Shown here in pieces: positions 36,425 through 45,300 of a DNA stretch of 64,000 nt. Every line of letters starts with the position of its first letter. Positions within the stretch are counted from its first letter, which is position 1. Source of the DNA: Brevibacterium gallinarum (GTDB lineage: Bacteria; Actinomycetota; Actinomycetes; Actinomycetales; Brevibacteriaceae); NCBI RefSeq assembly GCF_014836885.1, contig NZ_JACSPY010000002.1, positions 372,001 through 436,000 of the forward strand, in the 5' to 3' direction. Below the pieces are notes generated by a model. The model did not search any database, was not told the origin of the DNA, and saw only the letters and a program-made list of their open reading frames with translations. The translations under genes were made by a program, and so were the position numbers.

Positions 36425-37885
36425 ATGGCCTCAACTCCTGCGCAGATCACGTCCTTCATCGGCGGCCGTCATGTGCCCTCGGTGACGACCTACGACAACA
36501 TCGACCCGGCGACGAACCAGACGATCGGGCAGATCGCCCGGGGCGGCTTCGACGAAGTCGACCAGGCCGTCATCGCCGCCAGCAAAGCCCAGCAGTCCTG
36601 GGGCCGCACCGCACCACAGGAGCGCGCCCGCCTGCTCGTGGCAGCAGCCGAACTCATCCGCGCAGACCGTGAGAACCTCGCCCGGCTCGAAAGCGAAGAC
36701 ACCGGCAAACCGCTGACCCAGGCCTATGCCGACGTCGACGTGTGCGCCCGCTACTTCGAGTTCTACGGCCACACCATCGAGGCCTACTACGGCCACACCA
36801 TCCCGCTCGGCGAGGACATGCATGTATACACCCGCCGCGAACCCTACGGCGTCACCGGCCACATCGTCGCCTGGAACTACCCCCTCCAGCTCGTCGGCCG
36901 GGCGGCAGCCACCTCACTGGCCACCGGCAACTGCGCGGTGGCCAAACCGGCAGACGAAACCCCGCGCACCACCCTGCGCCTAGCCGAGATCCTCCATAAG
37001 GCAGGCTTCCCCACCGGCGCCTTCAACGTCGTCACCGGACTCGGCCGGGAAGCCGGTGCGGCACTCGCCCAGCACCCCGAGGTCGCCCACCTCGGCTTCG
37101 TCGGCTCAACCGGCACCGGCTCGATCATCGCCCGGGCAGCAGCCGACCGGGTCATCCCGACCGTGCTCGAACTCGGCGGCAAATCCGCCAACATCGTCTT
37201 CGCCGATGCCGACATCGACGCAGCCGTGCCCTCCCTGGTCCGCTCGATCATCCAGAACGCCGGCCAGACGTGTTCGGCCGGCTCCCGGCTGCTCGTCCAC
37301 GCCGACGTCCGCGACGAGGTGCTGGAGAAGATGAGCGCTGCGATGCGCGAGGTGACGATCGGGCCCGGACTCGACGACCCGATGCTCGGCCCGCTCGTCT
37401 CCCGCAAGCAGTTCGAGCGGGTGACCGGGTTCCTCGAGCGCCTCGACTCAGGCGAGATTCTCACCGGCGGTGCCGCGCCCGAGGCGATCAGCACCTCGGG
37501 AACGGATGGCTCGGCCGGCACGGAGGGCGCCTTCTTCGCCCCGACGATCGTCGCCGATGTCGAGGCCGGCTCCGAGATCTGGCAGGAGGAGGTGTTCGGG
37601 CCCGTCGTCGTCTCCCGCAGCTTCGACTCCGACGAGCAGGCGATCGCCGAGGCCAACGGCACCGACTACGGACTCGTCTCCGCCGTGTGGACGCAGAACC
37701 TCTCACGCGCCCACCGGATGGCCGCAGAGATCGAAGCCGGCCAGGTGTTCGTCAACACCTACGGCGCCGGCGGCGGCGTCGAACTGCCCTTCGGCGGCTT
37801 CAAGAAGTCCGGGTACGGGCGCGAGAAGTCGATCGAGGCCTTCGACGAATACACGCAGACGAAGACCGTCGTCATGAAGATTTGA
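36425..37885 (+). CDS. aldehyde dehydrogenase family protein
   Basis: 486 residues. The catalytic machinery is present: the Asn in VAWNYPLQL, the Glu in LELGGKSANIVF and the nucleophile Cys in NAGQTCSAGSRLLV. The NAD-binding GSTGTGSIIARAA and the C-terminal GVELPFGGFKKSGYGREK are typical of betaine-aldehyde/aminobutyraldehyde-type ALDHs, but specificity cannot be read. A drug/metabolite exporter gene overlaps its stop. The enzyme probably oxidises a small aldehyde with NAD in the cytoplasm. Confidence 0.9.
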   Translation: MASTPAQITSFIGGRHVPSVTTYDNIDPATNQTIGQIARGGFDEVDQAVIAASKAQQSWGRTAPQERARLLVAAAELIRADRENLARLESEDTGKPLTQAYADVDVCARYFEFYGHTIEAYYGHTIPLGEDMHVYTRREPYGVTGHIVAWNYPLQLVGRAAATSLATGNCAVAKPADETPRTTLRLAEILHKAGFPTGAFNVVTGLGREAGAALAQHPEVAHLGFVGSTGTGSIIARAAADRVIPTVLELGGKSANIVFADADIDAAVPSLVRSIIQNAGQTCSAGSRLLVHADVRDEVLEKMSAAMREVTIGPGLDDPMLGPLVSRKQFERVTGFLERLDSGEILTGGAAPEAISTSGTDGSAGTEGAFFAPTIVADVEAGSEIWQEEVFGPVVVSRSFDSDEQAIAEANGTDYGLVSAVWTQNLSRAHRMAAEIEAGQVFVNTYGAGGGVELPFGGFKKSGYGREKSIEAFDEYTQTKTVVMKI

Positions 37886-38769
37886 CCCTCACCGCCCTCG
37901 GGCTGGTGCTCACCGCCAGCCTCGCCCACGCCCTCTGGAATGCCGCGGCCAAGACCGTCAGCGGGCACGGCTACACGTTCGTCTTTGCCTACCAGCTGAT
38001 CTCCGCGCTCCTGCTGCTGCCCATCGGCATCACGATCCTCGCCCAGCGGCCGGAGCTTCTCGGCTGGCCGCTGCTCGGCGTCGCCGTCGTCTCAGGACTT
38101 CTGCACATCGCCTATTCGGTTACCCTGCAGACCGGCTACGACCGGGCGGACCTCGGCATCGTCTACCCCGTCGCCCGCGGCACCGGACCCGTCCTCACGA
38201 TCCTCATCGCACTCGCCGTGCTCGGCGAGCGGCCCGGCTGGGCAGGAGTGGCCGGCGGGCTTGTCATCATCGCCGGCATCGCCGTCGTCACCGTGCCGGG
38301 CCCGGCGGCGGCAGGGATCCCGGACAGGCGGGAGAGGCGCCGCCCGCTGCTCACCGGGCTGTTCTGGGGCGGGCTGACCGGAGCGTTCATCGCCGGCTAC
38401 ACGCTATGGGACCACCACGTCGTGACGACGACCGAGTATCCGCCGCTTGTTTACTTCGCCGTCAGCACCGCCTTCAACGCCATCGTCATGGCCCCGCGCG
38501 CCCTGCGCCGGCCCGCCGACCTGCGCGCGGTGGCCGTCGGGAACAAACGGGCTGTCGCCGTCGTCGCCGTGCTCAGCCCGCTGGCCTACATCCTCGTCCT
38601 CATCGCTATGCAGCAGGCCCAGGTGTCGCTTATCGCCCCGCTGCGGGAGACCTCGATCATCATCGGCATGCTGCTGGCCTGGTGGCTCTTCCACGAACGC
38701 GACCTCGGCAGGCGGCTGACCGGTGCTGCCATCGTCATCACAGGCATCGGGCTCATCGCCTTGGCGTGA
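37882..38769 (+). CDS. EamA-family (DMT) transporter
   Basis: 295 residues if translation starts at TTG 37882, which overlaps the preceding stop (TTGA). Ten hydrophobic helices in two EamA repeats are visible, the first opening LTASLAHALWNAAAKTV, the second with a YTLWDHHVV segment. It probably exports a metabolite or amino acid. There is no ATG near the N-terminus and the ribosome site is weak, so expression likely relies on coupling to the dehydrogenase; a GTG about ten codons inside is an alternative start. Confidence 0.8.
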   Translation: MTLTALGLVLTASLAHALWNAAAKTVSGHGYTFVFAYQLISALLLLPIGITILAQRPELLGWPLLGVAVVSGLLHIAYSVTLQTGYDRADLGIVYPVARGTGPVLTILIALAVLGERPGWAGVAGGLVIIAGIAVVTVPGPAAAGIPDRRERRRPLLTGLFWGGLTGAFIAGYTLWDHHVVTTTEYPPLVYFAVSTAFNAIVMAPRALRRPADLRAVAVGNKRAVAVVAVLSPLAYILVLIAMQQAQVSLIAPLRETSIIIGMLLAWWLFHERDLGRRLTGAAIVITGIGLIALA

Positions 38770-38800
38770 CGGGGAATCGCGGCGCGACCGGCCGGTGAAC

Positions 38801-38839
38801 TAGACTGTTGGGCGCACACCGGCAGGCGATGGGCCTGCC
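38801..38839 (+). promoter_or_regulatory. candidate promoter and leader hairpin of the gene before purF
   Basis: TAGACT at 38801-38806 is a -10 candidate giving a leader of about 50 nt. The leader contains a perfect 7-bp hairpin, GGCAGGC (38821-38827) with GCCTGCC (38833-38839). Neither ribosome site nor start codon is inside it, and there is no T-run. Confidence 0.4.
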
Positions 38840-38861
38840 ACCACGGCAACCAAGGGAGCCC

Positions 38862-39275
38862 ATGAACGACGACACGATCGACGTCTCGGTCCGCCGCAGC
38901 CCCAAATACTCGGCGTTCATCATCCTCGGCGTCATCCTCGGCATGATCGCAGGCGGCATCCTGTCCTTCCTGCCCGTCGACATGGCCGGCGTCGAGACCG
39001 AGGTGACCCAGGCCTCGGCGACGTGGATGCTCATGGTCTTCTTAGGCGCCATCGGCGGCTTCCTCGGTGCCATCGTCGCCCTCATCCTCGACCGCATCAG
39101 TCTGCGCCGCGCCCGCACCTACACGGTGCCTGCCGCGCACGACCCGGCACCTGCGGAAGACGAGACCGAGGTGTCCTCCCGCGAAACCCCTGCCGACCCC
39201 GAGGCGGGGGAGACCGAGGCGGCTGAAGAACCCTCCGAACCCCGCCGGGCGGGGGAGACGGATGTGAGAGAATAA
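38862..39275 (+). CDS. small two-helix membrane protein upstream of purF
   Basis: 137 residues. Two hydrophobic segments (about 17-36 and 55-75: ILGVILGMIAGGILSFL and MLMVFLGAIGGFLGAIVALIL) are followed by a long acidic, Pro/Glu-rich cytoplasmic tail. ATG 38862 follows AAGGGAG. It ends four bases before purF, so it probably belongs to the purF-purM operon. Function unknown. Confidence 0.7.
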   Translation: MNDDTIDVSVRRSPKYSAFIILGVILGMIAGGILSFLPVDMAGVETEVTQASATWMLMVFLGAIGGFLGAIVALILDRISLRRARTYTVPAAHDPAPAEDETEVSSRETPADPEAGETEAAEEPSEPRRAGETDVRE

Positions 39276-39279
39276 CGGC

Positions 39280-40764
39280 GTGACACGCGTGAACGCAGCC
39301 TCCAGCGACGATTTCGACCTCGCCGACCAGGGCCCGCAGGACGAATGCGGCGTCTTCGGCGTCTGGGCCCCCGGTGAGGAGGTCGCCAAGCTCACCTACT
39401 TCGGCCTCTACGCCCTCCAGCACCGCGGTCAGGAATCGGCCGGCATCGCCGCCAGCAACGGCAAGCAGATCCTCATCTACCGCGATATGGGACTCGTCTC
39501 CCAGGTCTTCGACGAAAGCGACCTCGACACCCTGCCCGGCCACATCGCCGTCGGCCACACCCGCTACTCCACCACCGGGGTCTCGTCCTGGGAGAACGCC
39601 CAGCCCACCCTCGGACCCACCCCGTTCGGCACCGTCGCACTGGCGCACAACGGCAACCTGACGAACTTCGCCGACCTGCAGGAGATGGCCGACGAGAAGG
39701 CCGCCGCCCGCGACGAGACCGTCAAGGCCGCCACCCAGAAACCGGCCCGCACCCGGTCGGGACGCGACTCCTCGAACGACACGTCGCTCGTCACCGAGCT
39801 GCTCGCCTCGTCGGCGGCCGAGAACCTCACCGCCGCCGCCCGGGAGCTCATGCCCACGCTCGACGGCGCCTTCTCACTCGTCTTCATGGACGAGCACACC
39901 CTGTACGCCGCCCGCGACCGCCACGGCGTGCGCCCGCTGGCCCTCGGCCGCCTCGAACGCGGCTGGGTCGTCGCCAGTGAGACCGCAGCCCTCGACATCG
40001 TCGGCGCCTCCTTCGTCCGCGAGATCGAACCCGGCGAGCTCATCGCCATCGACGAAGACGGCCTGCGCTCCTACCGGTGGGCCGAACCCGAACAGGCCCG
40101 CTGCGTCTTCGAATACGTCTACCTCGCCCGGCCCGACAGCGTGCTCAACGGCAAGACCGTGCACGCCGCCCGCACCGAGATGGGCCGCCAGCTCGCCCGC
40201 GAATACCCCGTCGACGCCGACCTCGTCATCGCCACGCCCGAATCGGGCACCCCGGCCGCCGTCGGCTACGCCGAGGAATCCGGCATCCCGTTCGGGCAGG
40301 GGCTGATGAAGAACGCCTACGTCGGCCGCACCTTCATCCAGCCCTCCCAGACGCTGCGCCAGCTCGGCATCCGGCTCAAGCTCAACCCGCTCAAGGAGAA
40401 CATCGCCGGCCGCCGGCTCGTCGTCGTCGACGACTCGATCGTGCGCGGCAACACCCAGCGGGCCCTCGTGCGCATGCTGCGCGAGGCAGGGGCGAAGGAG
40501 ATCCACATCCGCATCTCCTCCCCGCCGGTCAAATGGCCGTGCTTCTACGGCATCGACTTCGCCACCCGCGCCGAACTCATCGCCAACGGCCTGACGACCG
40601 ATGAGATCTGCCAGTCACTCGGCGCCGACTCACTCGGCTACATCTCACTCGACGGGATGATCGCCGCCACCCAGCAGCGCGAAGCCGAACTGTGCACCGC
40701 CTGCTTCTCCGGCAACTACCCCATCACCGTGCCCGACACCGCGGCAGCTGAAAGAGGATGCTGA
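39280..40764 (+). CDS. purF: amidophosphoribosyltransferase
   Basis: 494 residues from GTG 39280. The N-terminal nucleophile Cys23 in DECGVFGVWAP implies removal of a 22-residue propeptide. The glutaminase half has HRGQESAGIA, VGHTRYSTTG and AHNGNLTN; the PRTase half has the PRPP motif VVVDDSIVRGNT. It commits PRPP to purine synthesis. A second GTG three codons in is a possible start. Three or four Cys residues at the C-terminus (ELCTACFSGNY) match the Fe-S-type enzymes. Overlaps purM by one base. Confidence 0.97.
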   Translation: MTRVNAASSDDFDLADQGPQDECGVFGVWAPGEEVAKLTYFGLYALQHRGQESAGIAASNGKQILIYRDMGLVSQVFDESDLDTLPGHIAVGHTRYSTTGVSSWENAQPTLGPTPFGTVALAHNGNLTNFADLQEMADEKAAARDETVKAATQKPARTRSGRDSSNDTSLVTELLASSAAENLTAAARELMPTLDGAFSLVFMDEHTLYAARDRHGVRPLALGRLERGWVVASETAALDIVGASFVREIEPGELIAIDEDGLRSYRWAEPEQARCVFEYVYLARPDSVLNGKTVHAARTEMGRQLAREYPVDADLVIATPESGTPAAVGYAEESGIPFGQGLMKNAYVGRTFIQPSQTLRQLGIRLKLNPLKENIAGRRLVVVDDSIVRGNTQRALVRMLREAGAKEIHIRISSPPVKWPCFYGIDFATRAELIANGLTTDEICQSLGADSLGYISLDGMIAATQQREAELCTACFSGNYPITVPDTAAAERGC

Positions 40765-41867
40765 TGACCCAGGACCACACCAGCCCCGAGGCCACCACCT
40801 ACGCCTCTGCCGGCGTCGACGTCGAAGCCGGCGATCGGGCCGTCGAGCTGATGAAGTCCGCAGTCGCCGCCACCCACAACGCCCGTGTCGTCGGCGGGTT
40901 CGGCGGTTTCGCCGGCCTGTTCGACGTCACCTGGCTCAAGGATTACCGCCAGCCCTACCTCGCCACCTCCACCGACGGCGTCGGCACCAAGGTCGCGATC
41001 GCCCAGGCCCTCGACATCCACGACACCATCGGCTACGACCTCGTCGGCATGGTCGTCGACGACATCATCGTCTGCGGCGCCCGCCCGCTGTTCATGACCG
41101 ACTACATCGCCTGCGGCAGGGTCGTGCCCGAACGCATCGCCGACATCGTCCGCGGCATCGCCGAAGCCTGTGCGTCTGCCGGCGTCGCACTCGTCGGCGG
41201 CGAGACCGCTGAGCACCCCGGCCTGCTCGGCGTCGACGAATACGATGTCGCCGGAGCGGCCACCGGCGCTGTGGAAGCCGAGGACCTCCTCGGGCCCGAA
41301 CGCGTCAACACCGGTGATGTGCTCATCGGGCTGCCGGCCTCCGGCCTGCACTCCAACGGCTACTCACTCGTCCGCCGCATCATCGCCGACGCCGGCTGGG
41401 CCCTCGACCGCGAAGTCCCGGAGTTCTCCCGCACCCTCGGCGAGGAGATCCTCACCCCCACCCGCGTCTACACCGGTGACCTCGCAGCGATCCTCGACGC
41501 CCGGCCCGGTGCTATCCACGCGATGTCGCACGTCACCGGCGGCGGCCTGTCGGCCAACGTCGCCCGCGTCATCCCGCAGGGCACACTCGCCCGCATGCAC
41601 CGGGCCAGCTGGGAGATCCCGGCCGTCTTCGACGTCCTCGGAGACCTCGGCCAGGTTCCGCAGGCCGACCGCGAACGCACCTGGAACCTCGGCGTCGGCA
41701 TGGTCCTGGCTGTCGACCCGGCCGCCGCCGAGGCGGTGCTCGCCGCCCTGCCCGGCTCCTGGCTGCTCGGCGAGGTCACCGGCGACGACGGTGCATATGC
41801 GTCCGACCCGTACTACGTGCAGGGTGCCAAGGGCGTCGACGGGGGCGCGGCGATCCTGCTCGACTGA
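40764..41867 (+). CDS. purM: phosphoribosylformylglycinamidine cyclo-ligase (AIR synthetase)
   Basis: 367 residues. ATG 40764 overlaps the purF stop (TGATG) and has AAAGAGG at the right distance; ATG 40758 would be too close. Family blocks include YASAGVDVEAGDRAVELMK, STDGVGTKVAIA, GYDLVGMVVDDIIVCGARPLFMTDYI, GGETAEHPG and HVTGGGLSANVAR. It closes FGAM to AIR with ATP. Last gene of the operon, followed by a hairpin terminator. Confidence 0.97.
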   Translation: MTQDHTSPEATTYASAGVDVEAGDRAVELMKSAVAATHNARVVGGFGGFAGLFDVTWLKDYRQPYLATSTDGVGTKVAIAQALDIHDTIGYDLVGMVVDDIIVCGARPLFMTDYIACGRVVPERIADIVRGIAEACASAGVALVGGETAEHPGLLGVDEYDVAGAATGAVEAEDLLGPERVNTGDVLIGLPASGLHSNGYSLVRRIIADAGWALDREVPEFSRTLGEEILTPTRVYTGDLAAILDARPGAIHAMSHVTGGGLSANVARVIPQGTLARMHRASWEIPAVFDVLGDLGQVPQADRERTWNLGVGMVLAVDPAAAEAVLAALPGSWLLGEVTGDDGAYASDPYYVQGAKGVDGGAAILLD

Positions 41868-41893
41868 GGAGGCCACCGCCTCGAAAACGGCGA

Positions 41894-41919
41894 AGGGCCC
41901 CGCCTGTCGGCAGGGCCCT
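41894..41919. terminator. bidirectional hairpin between purM and DUF3073 genes
   Basis: AGGGCCC (41894-41900) pairs with GGGCCCT (41913-41919), with an inner GCC/GGC extension over one mismatch. It lies between convergent genes. An A-tract on the left (GAAAACGG) would give a short U-run for the minus strand. Confidence 0.65.
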
Positions 41920-41933
41920 GAAGCGATCAGCGC

Positions 41934-42149
41934 TCAGTGGGAGCGGTCGTCGCTGTCCTCATCGTCAGCGTACTTATCAGCATAATCGGAGTAATCCGGA
42001 TCATCATAGTCCGCGTAGTCATCGGAGTCATCAGACGTCGACGCGCCCCCGAGCTCTCGCTGGAGCGCACTCAGGTCCGTCTCCGGGCTGTAGTACTTCA
42101 GCTTACGGGCAACCTTGATCTGCTTCGCCTTTGCGCGGCCGCGACCCAC
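41934..42149 (-). CDS. DUF3073 family protein
   Basis: 71 residues. The N-terminus MGRGRAKAKQIKVARKLKYYSPETDL is the hallmark of DUF3073, a small actinobacterial family frequently adjacent to purM as here. The basic N-terminal part is followed by an acidic Asp/Tyr/Ser-rich tail (DDYADYDDPDYSDYADKY) that looks disordered. Probably a nucleic-acid-binding protein; unproven. The 233-bp gap on its 5' side holds its promoter and nothing else I can identify. Confidence 0.88.
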   Translation of the reverse strand: MGRGRAKAKQIKVARKLKYYSPETDLSALQRELGGASTSDDSDDYADYDDPDYSDYADKYADDEDSDDRSH

Positions 42150-42370
42150 AGGCGTCGACCCCCTCCTGGTCAGACCCAGGGCTGCTGGCTGTCGGCCCCG
42201 GGATTCTCCGGTTGTCTGTGCTTCGAATCCTACCCCGCCGCCACAGAGGTGTCATGTCACCTCAGGCGAGCGCGGGAATACTGGACACCATTATGAGACA
42301 GTCCCGAGCAAAAGGCGAATGAGTCCAGAAGAGCCCGGGCCCGAGGCGGAGGCGAACCGGGTGTGAACGC

Positions 42371-42376
42371 TAGAGT
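42371..42376 (+). promoter_or_regulatory. candidate leaderless -10 element for the 42383 gene
   Basis: TAGAGT ends 7 bases before ATG 42383. An AGGAG lies in between but only two bases from the ATG, too near to serve as a normal ribosome site. Confidence 0.45.
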
Positions 42377-42382
42377 AGGAGC

Positions 42383-43201
42383 ATGGGTTACGAGCGCAGC
42401 TATGTCATCTCCCTGCGAGTGTTCGAGCCGTTGGTCGTGCACGAGGAGTTCGCCGACTACCCTGTCAGTGCCAACCGGGAGACCATCGAGCGCCTCGTCG
42501 CCGAGGACGCCGACGACCGGCTCATCAGCCTGCCCCCGGACCCTGTCGCCGACTCCTACCGCGGCACCCCGCTGTTCCTCACCGGCGCGGAGACCGGCGA
42601 CAGCTTCGACCGCGTCTGCCCCGTCCAGGACGACATCCGCTCCTGGCACGCCCTCGATGCGCTCATGGAAGCCCACCCGCGGACTGAGCTCGACATGTTC
42701 GTGCCCAAGGCCGCCCGCCGCCGGGCGGCCAGCCACCGGGTCGAATGGATGCAGGACGACCCGGACACCCGCGTGTTCACCCGCACCTCAGCCTGGGACG
42801 TCTCCCCGGTGTGGTGGCTGGCGATCGACCCGGGCAACGACCGCGTCATCAGCACCGACACCGCAGACGGCAGCTTCCGGATTCGCATCCGCACCCCGAT
42901 CGTCACCGCCGCCGCCCGCGTCGAATGGGCCCACGATGTGATGGACGAGAAGTCCCGGCTGCGCACCGTCGTCGAATCGACCGAAGCCTTCGGCGACTGG
43001 CTCGATGACTTCGATATGAACGCGATGCTCGAACTCGACCTCGGCGGCATGAGCGACGTGCTGTGGCCGGACACCGGCGCCGAACACGTCACCGACTGGA
43101 TCGACTGCCTCGACGTCGACGACACCGAGGGCGCGATCCGCGCCTTCAACCGCTACACCCGCCAGTGGGAGATGATCGGCCTCTACGCCCGCAGCAGCTG
43201 A
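42383..43201 (+). CDS. conserved hypothetical protein (soluble)
   Basis: 272 residues, acidic, Trp- and Asp-rich, without signal peptide or membrane segment. Features are an N-terminal MGYERSYVISLRVFEPLVV, a central SPVWWLAIDPGNDRV and a repeated D-D-x-D pattern near the end. I do not recognise a family. It is convergent with the OmpA remnant and probably transcribed alone. Confidence 0.65.
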   Translation: MGYERSYVISLRVFEPLVVHEEFADYPVSANRETIERLVAEDADDRLISLPPDPVADSYRGTPLFLTGAETGDSFDRVCPVQDDIRSWHALDALMEAHPRTELDMFVPKAARRRAASHRVEWMQDDPDTRVFTRTSAWDVSPVWWLAIDPGNDRVISTDTADGSFRIRIRTPIVTAAARVEWAHDVMDEKSRLRTVVESTEAFGDWLDDFDMNAMLELDLGGMSDVLWPDTGAEHVTDWIDCLDVDDTEGAIRAFNRYTRQWEMIGLYARSS

Positions 43202-43213
43202 GGCGTTGCCCGG

Positions 43214-44179
43214 CTATCTGACGGGGATCTCCAGACGGCCGGTCTCGGCCACCCGCAGCGACAGAGTCTCAGAGTCGAGCCCCTGTTTGGGGAAATACGC
43301 GAGCTGCCGGATCGGCTCACCGAAGGCCGCATCCTTCACGCCGTTCTGCGCGCACAGGCAGTCCGAACCGCCGGCAGTGACCGGCCTGGCGAGCAGGTTC
43401 GCCTGGTCATCGTGCAGGGCGAGGTTCGCGCTCGTCGCATATGAGCGCAGGGTCGTCTCCGGGTTCTGCCCGAAGTGCAGCGCTTCGGGATTCGCGGGGT
43501 CACCGGCCAGCGCCTGCTCATCGGCGGAGCCGTCGGCGGTGCGGAAGCTGTAGCTGAGGACGTAGAAGTCACCGGCTTCGGTGAGTGAGTCGACGTCGAG
43601 GCGCAGCTCCGAGCCCGGGTTGCCCTCCGGTGGGGTGAGGATGCCCGAGGCGATCGGCGCCTGCCCGCCGGAGGCGCCGCTGGTGGCGCCGGCCGCCCCA
43701 TTGGCCGGCTCCATCTCCGGGATGTCCGGCAGTTGCTCGCCGGTGTCGACGTTCGGTTTCACCTCAGCGGCCGGGGTGTAGGTGAAGGACACCTGGCGGT
43801 TGAGTGCGCGGTTCTTCTCGATCGGCTGCCCATCTGCGCCGGTGTTGGGCACGCTCGGCTGGGACTCACCGTAGCCCTTCGTCTGAAGCGTGATACCGGT
43901 TCCGTCGAGCTTGGATTCGAGGGCCTGTTTGACCGCCTCGGCGCGGCGTTCGGACAGCGACTGGTTGTAGGCGTCCTCGCCCTGATCGTCGGTGTGGCCC
44001 TCGACGGTGACCGTCTGGCCCTGCGCCGTGCGCTTGAGCTCATCGGCGGTCGATGCGATGACGCCGTCGGCCTTCGCATCGAGGGTGTCGGCGTCGAGTG
44101 CGAAGAGCGGGCGGTCCGAGAAGCGAGCGCACGGGCATTGCCGCGGACCCTCGCCAAGCAGTAGGCTAACAGTGTTAGC
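43214..44179 (-). pseudogene. OmpA-family protein gene, 5'-truncated
   Basis: The open frame runs from 44179 to 43214 and from about 44130 encodes a good OmpA-like peptidoglycan-binding domain (VTVEGHTDDQGEDAYNQSLSERRAEAVK and GYGESQPSVPNTG), followed by a linker and a C-terminal domain with a CLC motif. There is no ATG or GTG before the domain, no signal peptide, and a stop (44182-44180) lies directly upstream, where the neighbouring operator begins. The first usable start is a GTG at 43852, past most of the OmpA domain. The N-terminal half was evidently lost in the rearrangement that placed the SRPBCC/TetR genes here. Confidence 0.65.
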
Positions 44180-44187
44180 CTACTGCT
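44157..44187. promoter_or_regulatory. 31-bp perfect palindrome, probable TetR operator
   Basis: Fifteen bases (44157-44171, starting AGCAGTAGGCTAACA) are repeated perfectly inverted at 44173-44187 around one central base. It lies 37 bases upstream of the SRPBCC gene and its co-transcribed TetR gene. Size and symmetry fit a TetR-family operator in an autoregulated promoter. The left end abuts the broken end of the OmpA gene. Confidence 0.75.
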
Positions 44188-44224
44188 GGTTGACGCTTCA
44201 CCCGCACCGATCGGAGCCTTCGCT

Positions 44225-44758
44225 GTGACAGTCGTCCGTGTCATCGCCATCTGCCTGTCCATCCCCGTCATCCTGGCCGCCGGAATCTTCGCCTACAGCC
44301 GCTTCAACCCGGTCTCGGTCGTCATTGTCACCGAACTCGATGCCTCTCCAGACGAGGTGTGGGCGGTGCTGGCCGACACTGAGCGCTACAGCGAATGGAA
44401 CCCCTCTATTATCGAGAGCTCTGGAACCGTCGCTGCAGGTGAGAAGCTGCGCAACACCGTCATGGTCGGTGAGGGCACAGTGATCTTCACCCCCACGATC
44501 CGCACTGCCGAACCCGGCCGCGAGCTGACCTGGAGCGGGCGCATGTGGGTTCCGGGACTGGCTGACGGTGAGCACTCCTTCCTGCTCGAAGCGCTGCCCG
44601 GTGGCGGCACCCGGCTGACCCAGCAGGAAACCCTCACCGGGGTTGTCGTGCCGTTCATGCCGTCGATGCGCGCCGACCTCGAAGCCGACTTCGCCGAGGT
44701 CAACGACGCGATCGGAGAGCGGGCTGCCGAACTGCGGCAGACTGGAGTCCATGACTGA
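44225..44758 (+). CDS. membrane-anchored SRPBCC-domain protein
   Basis: 177 residues from GTG 44225. One N-terminal hydrophobic helix (about 5-23) anchors a SRPBCC/START-like domain starting SVVIVTELDASPDEVWAVLADTERYSEWNPSI and ending ADLEADFAEVNDAIGERA. The fold has a deep hydrophobic ligand pocket. It overlaps the TetR gene by eight bases, so the protein is probably part of a response to the regulator's ligand. The ligand is unknown. Confidence 0.8.
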   Translation: MTVVRVIAICLSIPVILAAGIFAYSRFNPVSVVIVTELDASPDEVWAVLADTERYSEWNPSIIESSGTVAAGEKLRNTVMVGEGTVIFTPTIRTAEPGRELTWSGRMWVPGLADGEHSFLLEALPGGGTRLTQQETLTGVVVPFMPSMRADLEADFAEVNDAIGERAAELRQTGVHD

Positions 44759-45281
44759 CATTCCGATCGAGCTGCCGCCCCGCAGTCCGCGCCAGGCTGA
44801 GATCCTCTCCGCTGCGCGCCGCCGCGTTGAAGCCGAGGGGTGGGATGCGCTGAGCATGCGCACGCTGGCAGCTGACCTCGGCATCCGGGCGCCGTCGCTG
44901 TACAAGCATCTGCCGAACAAGGACGCCGTGCGCACCCAGCTGCTCATCGATGCCTTCGCCCAGATGGGGCGCGCGTGCTGGCAGGTGATCGAGGACGGGG
45001 CCGCGGTTCCCGCGCTGCTGCGCGCCTACCGGGCCACTGCTGCAAAGTCGCCGGAGCTCTACCGGCTGGCGACGCGCGGGTCGCTTGACCGGGCCGCACT
45101 GCCCGACGGCCTCGAGGAGTGGTCCGGTCAGCCGTTCTTCCTCATCACCGGCGACCCGGCGACCGCGCAGGCGCTGTGGGCAGCCGCGCACGGGCTCACG
45201 ATTCTCCAGCTCGACGGCCGGCTGCCGCCTGGCAGTGACATGGATGCGGCCTGGGGTGCGCTCGCCGAGGCGTTCGCCTGA
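44751..45281 (+). CDS. TetR family transcriptional regulator
   Basis: 176 residues from ATG 44751 with GGAG upstream. The N-terminal helix-turn-helix (AARRRVEAEGWDALSMRTLAADLGIRAPSLYKHLPNKDAVRTQLL) is typical, with a short C-terminal domain of the TetR_C_33/WHG-like kind (LYRLATRGSLDRAALPDGLEEW, then ALWAAAHGLTILQLDGRLPPG). It probably represses its own operon through the 31-bp palindrome. Confidence 0.88.
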   Translation: MTDIPIELPPRSPRQAEILSAARRRVEAEGWDALSMRTLAADLGIRAPSLYKHLPNKDAVRTQLLIDAFAQMGRACWQVIEDGAAVPALLRAYRATAAKSPELYRLATRGSLDRAALPDGLEEWSGQPFFLITGDPATAQALWAAAHGLTILQLDGRLPPGSDMDAAWGALAEAFA

Positions 45282-45300
45282 GCGGACCTGACTGGCTGGA

